Origin: a virus
Direction: 5' to 3' (one strand)
IMG/VR virus record: IMGVR_UViG_3300031687_000059
Location: 1 to 33,722 of that record
Length of the DNA stretch: 33,722 nt
Shown: positions 1 to 7,374 of the stretch, in pieces
How the letters are laid out: each line of letters starts with the position of its first letter
Numbering within the stretch: the stretch's first letter is position 1
The notes under the pieces: model-generated
Told to the model about the DNA's origin: nothing
Databases searched by the model: none
The model's input: the letters and a program-made list of their open reading frames with translations, nothing else
Made by a program: the position numbers and the translations under genes

Positions 1-664
1 TCATTATAATTTTTTGTATAACACCCAGCTTCTTGACCTTAACAGGCGGTGACAACCAAATAGGCATTGAGAAAGATAATGTTGCAATATCTATTTCTGT
101 GTCTGCACCTACTGGAATTGTTCTGCTACTAAAACTTACATTTGTTAACTCAACATAACTTAAACTGGTCCAGTCGATATAATTGTCTGATTTTTGTATT
201 TCAAAATCTGGATTAAACAGGTATAATATCTGTTCCATAATTTGTAATTTTTGATCTGTATTTGTTGACCAAATATCAGCTGATACTTCTAATCTAAATG
301 GAGAAGGCATAACTTTTTCAACAGTATACCCAGCACCTACTCTATCGCTGTAACTACCATCTGCTAATACATCTCTTTCTTTTAAATGCTGTTTCTCAAT
401 ATGATAAGGATTTTGCATTCTTTCTCTGTCGTAAGTTAATTCTCTAACATATGCGGCAATTCTTGGTGCATACTGTAAAGCATTCTCACTGTTGTTTCTA
501 ATAATATTTGCAACCTGTCTTGTAGGATCTCCGTACACAACTGGAACAGCTCTTAATTGTACTTCTCCCTCTTTTCCTTTTCCTGTTTCCACAGAAAAAT
601 TACTCAATATTCTAATAAATTGAGTTAAAAACTTTCTAACCTGTCCTTCGTAAAAGTGTAGCAT
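1..664 (-). CDS. 15: Tail sheath stabiliser / tail completion protein gp15 (3' end outside window)
   Basis: Structural protein that, in T4, caps the contracted or extended tail sheath at its head-proximal end and makes the joint with the neck. The frame opens with ATG at 664 and is still open at base 1, giving 221 codons of the N-terminal part. Segments line up with T4 gp15: an N-terminal helix (EGQVRKFLTQFIRILSNF), then VPVVYGDPTRQ, APRIAAYV near residue 70, and SPFRLEVSADIW followed by QIMEQILYLFNPDFEI, ending in FSMPIWLSPPV. It begins 2 bases after the gp14 stop, so the two are one transcription unit read leftwards from the promoter at 1845-1852. T4 gp15 is about 270 residues, so roughly 50 residues are probably missing. 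Confidence 0.85.
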   Translation of the reverse strand, partial: MLHFYEGQVRKFLTQFIRILSNFSVETGKGKEGEVQLRAVPVVYGDPTRQVANIIRNNSENALQYAPRIAAYVRELTYDRERMQNPYHIEKQHLKERDVLADGSYSDRVGAGYTVEKVMPSPFRLEVSADIWSTNTDQKLQIMEQILYLFNPDFEIQKSDNYIDWTSLSYVELTNVSFSSRTIPVGADTEIDIATLSFSMPIWLSPPVKVKKLGVIQKIIM

Positions 665-666
665 TC

Positions 667-1836
667 TTAATTGTCAGCCTTTGGTTTTAATGCATCAGTT
701 AGTGACTGTCGTTGTTTTGTTGTTAATCCGTTTATTGTTGATTCTGTTGCATTGTTAACAAAATTTGTTTTAAAGTTTCCTCTTGTCTCATTGTTAGTTG
801 TAGTTATTCTTACAGAATCCTCTATTTTAATCCATCTGGCACCATCATAACGGAACAATCTGTTTGGCAAGTAATCTGTTCTCAAGAAGTAATCACCGTT
901 GTCAACATTTGAAGTCGGAAAGTTAATACCAAATCCTGCAGGTGCTCCATTTGGTGCAACACCATCTCCGTCTAGGTAGAAACCATAGTGCGAACTTGCC
1001 GGTGTATCTATTACTGCATTTACTTTTTTAGATGAACTTGTTCTCTGTGCAACAGTGTTAACATTATCGGTCCTAATGTTTCCTCTTTCATCTATAGGTG
1101 CAACATAGTACTGCTTGTAGTTGAATCCTGCTTTAGGTGAATCTTGTTCTGCTTGTGCAACAACTTGTTCATTAATTGTTTTTTCTCTATTGTAAGTTGA
1201 CATATAACTTGCAAGTGATCCAGTTGTTGTCGCATCACCTAGTATGTCTTTGTATTCTTGTGAATCAACTAGTGATTTCATTTTTAATCTTAACAAGTGT
1301 GGCCACCAAGTTTGTGAAAATCCTTCTGCGGCTCTATTAACATCTTCTACTACGTAGTATCTTTTCAGTGCAATTGGTATACTTTCATCCAATGAATAAT
1401 CTTCTTTCATGTGCGGCAACTCTATTACATCACCACTCATGGGTTTTCTTCCTATTCTCTCAATTATATCATTTAGATGAACAGTTAAAAAAAGTGTGTC
1501 ATTGGATAAAAACATTCCAAATTGTGATAGATTAAAATCTTGATCCTGCACATTGTATATGCCTCTAACAACATACACATCATCTGCATATTTTCTGTCT
1601 CTATTTTCTAAGAATAGTAAATCTTGTATGGTCGTTTCATTTAAATCTGTGCCTGTTACTCTAGGCTGACTAGGTGATGCCGCCCCGTCTTTGTTTGTAT
1701 CGCCTTGATCGTATGGACCTAAGTATTTGTGGAAGTGTAGATCCGTTCCACCCACCGTAAACATCTCTTTGATGTTACGATCGAAGAACTTATAGTCATT
1801 ACCTTTCTCAGGCTTAAAAATGGACAATCTTGGCAT
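667..1836 (-). CDS. 14: Neck protein gp14
   Basis: Neck (head-to-tail connector) protein assembled with gp13 at the portal vertex. I choose ATG at 1836 (389 residues, MPRLSIF...). The in-frame ATG at 1845 overlaps the late-promoter hexamer itself and would lie upstream of the expected transcription start. The gp14 signature is an N-terminal lead to GTDLHFHKYLGP, then QFGMFLSNDTLFLTVHL, GDVIELPH and a following KRYYVVEDVNR strand, as in gp14 of marine T4-like phages. The protein is longer than T4 gp14 (256 residues). The extra C-terminal part, around residues 311-334, has a small repeat-like module (GDYFLRT...RYDGARW) of the type also seen in the gp18 insertion here. It is followed after 2 bases by gp15. 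Confidence 0.75.
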   Translation of the reverse strand: MPRLSIFKPEKGNDYKFFDRNIKEMFTVGGTDLHFHKYLGPYDQGDTNKDGAASPSQPRVTGTDLNETTIQDLLFLENRDRKYADDVYVVRGIYNVQDQDFNLSQFGMFLSNDTLFLTVHLNDIIERIGRKPMSGDVIELPHMKEDYSLDESIPIALKRYYVVEDVNRAAEGFSQTWWPHLLRLKMKSLVDSQEYKDILGDATTTGSLASYMSTYNREKTINEQVVAQAEQDSPKAGFNYKQYYVAPIDERGNIRTDNVNTVAQRTSSSKKVNAVIDTPASSHYGFYLDGDGVAPNGAPAGFGINFPTSNVDNGDYFLRTDYLPNRLFRYDGARWIKIEDSVRITTTNNETRGNFKTNFVNNATESTINGLTTKQRQSLTDALKPKADN

Positions 1837-1844
1837 ATCATACA

Positions 1845-1852
1845 TATTTATT
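1845..1852 (-). promoter_or_regulatory. Late promoter for gp14-gp15
   Basis: Minus-strand AATAAATA, close to the T4 late consensus TATAAATA. Its last base is 1845, 8 bases before the chosen gp14 ATG at 1836. It forms a perfect 8-bp inverted repeat with the gp13 promoter at 1867-1874, so the two point away from each other. Confidence 0.65.
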
Positions 1853-1866
1853 GCACAGGCAAAGGT

Positions 1867-1874
1867 AATAAATA
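1867..1874 (+). promoter_or_regulatory. Late promoter for gp13
   Basis: AATAAATA, T4 late type. It ends 5 bases before the ATG at 1880. The ATG at 1874 overlaps the motif, so 1880 is the start supported by transcription. No Shine-Dalgarno site is present. Confidence 0.65.
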
Positions 1875-1879
1875 TGTGT

Positions 1880-2641
1880 ATGTCAGAACTTCAAACAGGT
1901 CAACAAGAGATATACGATTACGTTAAGAACAGCCTAGGTGATGGCATGATTGACGTTGAATTAGACCCAAAACACTACGAAACTGCTTTAACTAGAGCAC
2001 TCAACAAATATAGACAAAGATCATCAAATGCTGTAGAAGAATCTTATGCATTTCTTAAACTTAAGAAAAATCAAAATGAATATATTTTACCAGATGAGGT
2101 TATCAACGTAAGAAATTTAAACAGAAGGACAGTTGGATCAAGAACCGAAGGCGGAGAAGGTGGTACATTGTTTGAACCCTTCAACTTGGCCTACACAAAC
2201 ACATACTTGTTAAGAGCAGGTGCAACAGGTGGATTAGCCACTTACTATGCTTTTGCATCATACCAAGAAATGGTGGGTAAGATGTTTGGAAGTTTTATTC
2301 AGTTTCACTTTGATGTAGCAACAAAGAAAATGACAATTACACAAAGACCTAGAGCTGACAACGAAACAGTTCTTATGCACACTGACAACTACAGACCAGA
2401 CATAACATTATTCAAAGACATATATTCTAAGCCGTGGATTAGGGATTATACACTTGCAGTATCTAAACTTATGTTAGGTGAAGCAAGAGGTAAATTTAAT
2501 ACCATTGCAGGACCGCAAGGCGGAACAACACTTAATGGTGATGCTTTAAAAAGCGAAGGCCAAGCTGAAATGGAAAGACTAGAAGGCGAGATTGGTAACT
2601 TCCAAGAAGGTGGTACACCTCACAGTTTTGTTATTGGTTAA
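1880..2641 (+). CDS. 13: Neck protein gp13
   Basis: Connector protein that with gp14 completes the DNA-filled head for tail attachment. The start at 1880 (MSELQTGQQEIYDYV, 253 residues) is preferred over upstream in-frame ATGs at 1820 and 1874, because 1820 lies upstream of the promoter and inside gp14, and 1874 overlaps the promoter hexamer. An N-terminal helical part (YVKNSLGDGMIDVELDP, LTRALNKYRQRSS) is followed by a beta-rich part (EYILPDEVINVRNLNRR, IQFHFDVATKKMTITQRP) and the conserved SKPWIRDYTLAVSKLMLGEARGK, then a Gly-rich tail. It is divergent from gp14; in T4, genes 13, 14 and 15 are consecutive on one strand. Confidence 0.8.
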   Translation: MSELQTGQQEIYDYVKNSLGDGMIDVELDPKHYETALTRALNKYRQRSSNAVEESYAFLKLKKNQNEYILPDEVINVRNLNRRTVGSRTEGGEGGTLFEPFNLAYTNTYLLRAGATGGLATYYAFASYQEMVGKMFGSFIQFHFDVATKKMTITQRPRADNETVLMHTDNYRPDITLFKDIYSKPWIRDYTLAVSKLMLGEARGKFNTIAGPQGGTTLNGDALKSEGQAEMERLEGEIGNFQEGGTPHSFVIG

Positions 2642-2643
2642 CT

Positions 2644-2655
2644 TCTAGTACTAGA
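2644..2655. other. 12-bp perfect palindrome after gp13
   Basis: TCTAGTACTAGA, just after the gp13 stop. It has no loop and no T-tract, so it is not a convincing terminator and may be chance in AT-rich DNA. Confidence 0.25.
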
Positions 2656-2674
2656 TTTCTTTACCATAAAGTGG

Positions 2675-2682
2675 TTTAAATA
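2675..2682 (+). promoter_or_regulatory. Late promoter for small protein at 2691
   Basis: TTTAAATA, a T4-type late hexamer, ending 8 bases before the ATG at 2691. This is the same arrangement as at the other late genes here. Confidence 0.5.
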
Positions 2683-2690
2683 GTAGTATC

Positions 2691-2873
2691 ATGATAGACT
2701 CCAAATATAAAAAACTACCCAAATGTACTTTAGATGAATTAGCAGACATGGTCGACGACCTAGAGAATATGTCTATTCATTGCTTAAAACAAAAAAAGTT
2801 AAGTATGCGTAGACTGGTATTAACACAGATTCACGATGTTAAAAAAGAGATTGAAAAACGTTTAAAAAAATAG
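2691..2873 (+). CDS. Small hypothetical protein, 60 residues
   Basis: Not recognised. It is a Lys-rich, basic, all-helical-looking protein with a CTLDELADMVDDLENMSIHC segment followed by a basic stretch ending KKEIEKRLKK. Support for a real gene is the late-type promoter directly upstream and its fit between gp13 and the dNMP kinase with almost no spare bases. Its last 23 bases also carry the sigma-70-like promoter of the dNMP kinase. Function unknown. Confidence 0.55.
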   Translation: MIDSKYKKLPKCTLDELADMVDDLENMSIHCLKQKKLSMRRLVLTQIHDVKKEIEKRLKK

Positions 2874-2879
2874 TATAAT
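2851..2879 (+). promoter_or_regulatory. Sigma-70-like (early) promoter for dNMP kinase
   Basis: TTGAAA at 2851-2856, a 17-base spacer, and a perfect TATAAT at 2874-2879. The expected start of transcription falls on or beside the ATG at 2886, so this mRNA also would have no leader. The -35 lies inside the preceding small gene. Confidence 0.65.
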
Positions 2880-2885
2880 AAACCT

Positions 2886-3521
2886 ATGTTGATAGGTGTA
2901 GTAGGTTTAATAAGTTCTGGTAAAGGTACAGTCGCAGATAGACTTGTACAGAAACATAATTTCCGTAAAGATTCATTCGCAAAAAGTTTAAAAGATGCAG
3001 TCAGTTCCATGTTCAATTGGGACAGAGAAATGCTGGAAGGCAAGACTGATGATAGCAGAGCATGGAGAGAAACTCCGGATAAATTTTGGAGTGAAAAATT
3101 TGGCAAAGAAGTCACGCCTAGATGGGTGTTACAATATTTCGGCACAGAAGTTATGCGTCAAGGAATGCATGATGCTATATGGATCGATAGTTGTTTAATG
3201 AGATATGACGGCAAGCCAACTGTAATTGCTGACACTAGATTTCAAAATGAACTTAAAATGATAAGAAAATCCGGTGGCAAAGTAATACTGGTCAAAAGAG
3301 GCGAATTGCCCACACGAGAAGAAATGCAACAAAAAGGTGAACATCAATCAGAATGGGATTGGATGGGTTGGGACTTTGATTTTACTATCGATAATGATGG
3401 TACAAAAGAAGAATTATATGCAAAAATTGACGACCTAATCGTCAGCAACAAGATCGCCCAAACGCCAGCCGAGACGCTTGATCCCTTGCAACCTTTGGCA
3501 ATTGGCGCAAACAGTTTTTAA
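2886..3521 (+). CDS. 1: Deoxynucleoside monophosphate kinase, T4 gp1-like
   Basis: Phosphorylates dNMPs to dNDPs with ATP and so feeds phage DNA synthesis in the cytoplasm. 211 residues. The P-loop is at the N-terminus (GLISSGKGT, residues 8-16) and is followed by FAKSLKDAVSSMFNWDREMLEG, WVLQYFGTEVMR, an Asp-Thr-Arg segment (VIADTRFQNE) and a C-terminal KVILVKRG strand, the layout of T4 gp1-type kinases. T4 gp1 is 241 residues. The start at 2886 puts the P-loop in the usual place. A sigma-70-like promoter immediately upstream fits early expression. The last 87 bases are antisense to the convergent HNH-like gene, and the C-terminal 29 residues (ending GANSF) are probably dispensable. Confidence 0.8.
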   Translation: MLIGVVGLISSGKGTVADRLVQKHNFRKDSFAKSLKDAVSSMFNWDREMLEGKTDDSRAWRETPDKFWSEKFGKEVTPRWVLQYFGTEVMRQGMHDAIWIDSCLMRYDGKPTVIADTRFQNELKMIRKSGGKVILVKRGELPTREEMQQKGEHQSEWDWMGWDFDFTIDNDGTKEELYAKIDDLIVSNKIAQTPAETLDPLQPLAIGANSF

Positions 3522-3794
3522 ATTAGTTACAACAGTATTTCTTAAATTGCCGTCTACAAAGAACACGTCTAACTGACTTTGGTTTTGAGATTTAAATCCA
3601 CACAACTCACACTTGGCTTTCTTCTTGTAACCTGAACGTTGCAGTGCTGTCACTCCTCCTACTTTCTTATTATGTTTCTTACGATTGCAAGTATCACACA
3701 ATCTACGCCAATAGATTTTGTCAACTTTCCTATAAGCATATGCTCTAGGTTTAGATTTACATTCCACACATAAGGGTCTAACTGCATTGTTCAT
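3435..3794 (-). CDS. Degenerate HNH-type zinc-binding protein
   Basis: 119 residues. Three CxxC pairs are visible (C9/C12, C33/C36, C62/C65), then C96/C99. The C-terminal half has the HNH layout: LDVFFVDGNLRN (residues 75-86), NLKTVCANCQ (91-100). The usual catalytic His pair is replaced by Phe-Phe at 78-79, and the terminal His after the last CxxC is Gln100. It therefore probably binds zinc and nucleic acid without cutting DNA. Similar small proteins are common in marine T4-like phages. It has its own late promoter at 3802-3809 and overlaps the dNMP kinase 3' end convergently by 87 bases. Confidence 0.65.
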   Translation of the reverse strand: MNNAVRPLCVECKSKPRAYAYRKVDKIYWRRLCDTCNRKKHNKKVGGVTALQRSGYKKKAKCELCGFKSQNQSQLDVFFVDGNLRNTVVTNLKTVCANCQRLQGIKRLGWRLGDLVADD

Positions 3795-3801
3795 ATACTA
3801 G

Positions 3802-3809
3802 TATTTACG
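3802..3809 (-). promoter_or_regulatory. Late promoter for the HNH-like gene
   Basis: Minus-strand CGTAAATA, ending 7 bases before the ATG at 3794. No Shine-Dalgarno site can fit in the predicted leader. Confidence 0.55.
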
Positions 3810-3810
3810 T

Positions 3811-3824
3811 TGCCTATATAGGCA
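3811..3824. repeat. 14-bp perfect palindrome between divergent genes
   Basis: TGCCTATATAGGCA, directly upstream of the minus-strand late promoter (3802-3809) and 41 bases upstream of the gp18 late promoter. It could be an operator for a dimeric regulator or a cruciform. Function not shown by the sequence. Confidence 0.5.
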
Positions 3825-3865
3825 CCACGGTTTTAGCAAATTATGTATCAAATTGCCAACATTCT

Positions 3866-3873
3866 TATAAATA
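3866..3873 (+). promoter_or_regulatory. Late promoter for gp18-gp19
   Basis: A perfect T4 late consensus, TATAAATA. Unlike most late promoters here it is followed by a real leader of about 35 bases with a Shine-Dalgarno site (AAGGAG at 3899-3904) ahead of the ATG at 3915. Confidence 0.75.
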
Positions 3874-3898
3874 CTTCAGTATATACGTACAAACTTGC

Positions 3899-3904
3899 AA
3901 GGAG
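3899..3904 (+). promoter_or_regulatory. Ribosome binding site that fixes the gp18 start
   Basis: AAGGAG, 10 bases before ATG 3915. It decides against the in-frame ATG at 3843, which lies upstream of the late promoter. Confidence 0.7.
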
Positions 3905-3914
3905 AACACGTAAC

Positions 3915-6900
3915 ATGGCATTAACAGCACCAGGAGTAGAAGTAAGTGTAATAAACGAGAGTTTCTATGTACCTTCAGATGCAGGTACTACACCACTTTT
4001 TATAGTAGCATCATCACAAGATAAGAAAAACGGATCAGGCGATAACACAGCGGCAGGAACAACAACTGCAAATGCTAACACTGCCTATTTGATTTCTTCT
4101 CAAAGAGAATTAACAGAAACTTTTGGAGATCCAAAATTTTATCAAGACGCATCAGGCAATTCATTACACGGATATGAATTAAATGAATGGGGTCTACAAG
4201 CGGCGTACTCTTTCTTAGGAGTTGCCAACAGAGCATACGTTTTAAGAGCAAATGTTGACACTAGTGAATTACTAGGAAGTGCATCGGCTCCGACTGCTAA
4301 ACCTACAAATGGTACATACTGGTTTGACCTTGCATCAACTAGCTTTGGATTATTTGAGTGGTCAAAAACAGATCAAGCATTTACGGCAATTAGCCCAACA
4401 CTTATTACAGCAGTTACTGATTTAGTTGGAAGCGTTTCAACTGGAGGACCTAAAACTTCAATTGGTATTACTGGTGATTACGCAATTAACACAACACACG
4501 TTTCAAACAAAACTTTCAAAAAAACTGAAAGCAATACTTGGGTACAAGTTGGTTCAAGTGCATGGCACTTATCACTACCTGTAGTTTCAGTAGCGTCTGG
4601 AACAGCAGTAACAAATAGTCAAAACATGAAGATCAATGGCGTAACAATTGCGACAGGTGGAACTGCATTATCAAATGTTAACACGGCAATTAATTCAGGA
4701 AACATTCCAGGAGTGAGTTCAAGCATTAACGCTACATCAGGAAACTTAGATATATTCCATGATGGTGGTGAGCTTGGTGATTCTACAGACAGAGAAATAC
4801 TTTTCTTTGAAGAAGGTACAGGTTTATTAGCTGGTTTAGGAATTACAGCAGGAAACCTTAGAGCACCTAAATTTTTACAAGACAAACACACAAACAGACC
4901 TACTTGGAAAACTGCAGACGAAAACAGACCAACTGGTTCAGTTTGGTTCAAAACAACTTCAGCTAACTCAGGAGCACACATTAGTACTAAACTTTACAGT
5001 TCAGCAAGTGCAAGTTTCTCAGCAGTAGCGGCACCATTGTATGCAACACACAACTCTGCGATCTATAACCTAGACGCGGCGAACGGTGGAACTGCATTAA
5101 CAGTTGGAACTTTATACTCACAGTACAACATAACTGAACAAAAAATTGTTACAACAGATGGTTCACAAGTTGACACTACAAAAAATACTGGTGACTTCCA
5201 ATTGTTTAGATACGAGGGTGGAAAAACTATTATTACTAGTAGATTAACATCATCAACTTTTACACAAGGCCAAACATTTACAATAAGTGAGTCTAGAAAA
5301 AATCAAGCGGCAATGAGTACACCTATTACAGTTACAATGAGTAGTACAACTGTTGACGCCTTTATAGCAGACATTAACGGTAAGGTTGACGCAAGTGCGG
5401 CGGCTAGCTCCACTACAAGACTTATTAACATTAAAGCTTCTAAATTAGCAACTGGTGAAATTGTTATCGAACATGCACTAGGCGGTGATATTAGAATGAA
5501 CAACACTAGCGGTGACCCATTAGGCGATGCAGGCTTTGGAACTTCTCAAGCACATCCATATGGTGGATACACTCTAAACAGTTCAAGTTTAGTAGACAAC
5601 TTATATGTTGCACCAGCAGGTGACACAGAAGATTCTACAACAGCATCAGAAGTGATTGCTTCTAACTGGAAGAGATTAAGTTACACAGCAAGTAAAAACA
5701 CACCAAACAATGAGCCAGCAGACGGTACATTATGGTATGACACTAACGTTGATGTTGCAGACATTATGGCACACAATGGTACTACTTGGGTTGGATATGC
5801 AACTGCATACTCAAGCACAGATACAAATGGTCCACAGTTTAGTGCAACAGCACCAACTACACAGTCAGATGGTACTGCACTTGTAACTAACGACTTATGG
5901 ATTGATACTTCAGACTTAGAAAACTATCCAAAAGTTTACAAATATAACACATCAGCAACATTAAGTTCTTCAAACACAGCCAACCAAGTAGCAGTAACTA
6001 CATCAGGTGCGGCTTGGGAACTAGTTGACAGCAGTGACCAAACAACAGAAGACGGTATTGTTTTTGCAGATGCAAGATGGCACACATCAACTGACAAAGC
6101 GGCGGGAACTAGCACAGCGGCAGGCGTGGCTTCAACAATTAAAAACTTGTTAAGCAACGGTCATTTAGATCCAGATGCTCCAGATCCAGCACTATATCCA
6201 CAAGGCATATTACTTTGGAACACTAGACGTTCGGGTTACAATGTTAAAGAATACAAAAACAGTTACATTACAACTGCAAAATATCCAGGAAGTGGATCAA
6301 GCGGTTTAGGTAATCCTAGAGCAAGTAATGAATCTGTTGCAACTTACTACCCAGATAGATGGGTTACTAAATCAGGCAATAATGCAAACGGTTCAGGAAC
6401 TTTCGGTAGAAAAGCACAGAGAAAAGTTCTTGTACAACAATTAAAAGCTGAGATTGATACTAACCAAGCAATTAGAGAAGACCAAAGAGGTTACAATGTT
6501 ATTGCTACACCTGGTTACCCAGAGTTAATGCAAAACATGATCAACTTAAACACAGACAGAAACAACACAGCGTTTGTAGTAGGTGATACACCTTTAAGAT
6601 TAGAAGGTACATCAACTGCAATTCAAAACTGGGCTAATAACTCATCAGCGGCACTAGACAACGGTGAAAACGGCTTAATAAGCTCAAGTGATTACTTGGG
6701 TGTGTTTTATCCATCAGGTTTAACAACTGACAACACAGGAAAATCAATTGTTGTTCCGGCATCACACATGATGATGAGAACTTTAGCTAACAGCGACAAC
6801 GTGTCTTTCCCATGGTTTGCTCCAGCAGGAACAAGAAGAGGTATTGTTGACAATGCTTCAGCAGTTGGTTACATAGATTCAAAAGAAGGCGAATTTAAAA

Positions 6901-7352
6901 CAATATCTGTAACGGAGTCAGTGAGAGATTCAATGCATGAAGTTAAAATTAACCCAATTACATTCTTCTCAGGAGCAGGAATTGTTAACTTTGGTAACTT
7001 AACTAAAACATCGGCGAGTTCAGCACTAGATAGAATTAACATTTCTAGATTAGCAGTTTACTTGAGAACACAATTAGATGCAGTTGGAAAACCATTTATC
7101 TTTGAGCCAAATGATGAACTAACAAGAAATGAGATTAGACAAGCAATTGAATCATTCTTATTAGAACTAGTTGGTCAAAGAGCATTATACGATTTCTTAG
7201 TAGTTTGTGATGACACAAACAACACACCTACTAGAATAGATAGAAATGAACTTTATGTAGACATAGCAATTGAGCCAATTAAATCAGTTGAATTCATTTA
7301 CATACCGTTGAGAATCAAAAACACAGGAGAAATTGCAAAATTAGGAAACTAA
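3915..7352 (+). CDS. 18: Contractile tail sheath protein gp18
   Basis: Polymerises around the tail tube and contracts to drive it through the host envelope. The start at 3915 (MALTAPGVEVSVINE) follows a good ribosome site and gives 1145 residues, far longer than T4 gp18 (659). The N-terminal sheath domain (residues 1-120: PGVEVSVINESFYVPSDAG, LRANVDTSELLG) and the C-terminal polymerising domain (from about residue 833: QRKVLVQQLKAEIDTN, PGYPELMQNM, FFSGAGIVNFGN, EPNDELTRNEIRQAIESF, SVEFIYIPLRI) are well conserved. Between them sits a large insertion with at least four related modules of the form GT.W.D....W near residues 133, 341, 603 and 652-708. These are likely exposed on the outside of the tail. 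Cotranscribed with gp19. Confidence 0.9.
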   Translation: MALTAPGVEVSVINESFYVPSDAGTTPLFIVASSQDKKNGSGDNTAAGTTTANANTAYLISSQRELTETFGDPKFYQDASGNSLHGYELNEWGLQAAYSFLGVANRAYVLRANVDTSELLGSASAPTAKPTNGTYWFDLASTSFGLFEWSKTDQAFTAISPTLITAVTDLVGSVSTGGPKTSIGITGDYAINTTHVSNKTFKKTESNTWVQVGSSAWHLSLPVVSVASGTAVTNSQNMKINGVTIATGGTALSNVNTAINSGNIPGVSSSINATSGNLDIFHDGGELGDSTDREILFFEEGTGLLAGLGITAGNLRAPKFLQDKHTNRPTWKTADENRPTGSVWFKTTSANSGAHISTKLYSSASASFSAVAAPLYATHNSAIYNLDAANGGTALTVGTLYSQYNITEQKIVTTDGSQVDTTKNTGDFQLFRYEGGKTIITSRLTSSTFTQGQTFTISESRKNQAAMSTPITVTMSSTTVDAFIADINGKVDASAAASSTTRLINIKASKLATGEIVIEHALGGDIRMNNTSGDPLGDAGFGTSQAHPYGGYTLNSSSLVDNLYVAPAGDTEDSTTASEVIASNWKRLSYTASKNTPNNEPADGTLWYDTNVDVADIMAHNGTTWVGYATAYSSTDTNGPQFSATAPTTQSDGTALVTNDLWIDTSDLENYPKVYKYNTSATLSSSNTANQVAVTTSGAAWELVDSSDQTTEDGIVFADARWHTSTDKAAGTSTAAGVASTIKNLLSNGHLDPDAPDPALYPQGILLWNTRRSGYNVKEYKNSYITTAKYPGSGSSGLGNPRASNESVATYYPDRWVTKSGNNANGSGTFGRKAQRKVLVQQLKAEIDTNQAIREDQRGYNVIATPGYPELMQNMINLNTDRNNTAFVVGDTPLRLEGTSTAIQNWANNSSAALDNGENGLISSSDYLGVFYPSGLTTDNTGKSIVVPASHMMMRTLANSDNVSFPWFAPAGTRRGIVDNASAVGYIDSKEGEFKTISVTESVRDSMHEVKINPITFFSGAGIVNFGNLTKTSASSALDRINISRLAVYLRTQLDAVGKPFIFEPNDELTRNEIRQAIESFLLELVGQRALYDFLVVCDDTNNTPTRIDRNELYVDIAIEPIKSVEFIYIPLRIKNTGEIAKLGN

Positions 7353-7360
7353 TTTTCGAT

Positions 7361-7367
7361 AAAGGAG
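7361..7367 (+). promoter_or_regulatory. Strong ribosome binding site of gp19
   Basis: AAAGGAG, 7 bases before the ATG at 7375, in the 22-base gp18-gp19 gap. Fits heavy translation of the tube subunit. Confidence 0.7.
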
Positions 7368-7374
7368 AAAATAT

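Noticed and set aside
1820-1879. Longer N-terminus for gp13 starting at 1820 or 1874
   Set aside because: 1820 lies upstream of the late promoter and inside gp14; 1874 overlaps the promoter hexamer. ATG 1880 fits the promoter spacing.
3843-3914. 24-residue N-terminal extension of gp18
   Set aside because: It contains the TATAAATA promoter and the Shine-Dalgarno site; sheath proteins begin with MALTAPGV-like text at 3915.
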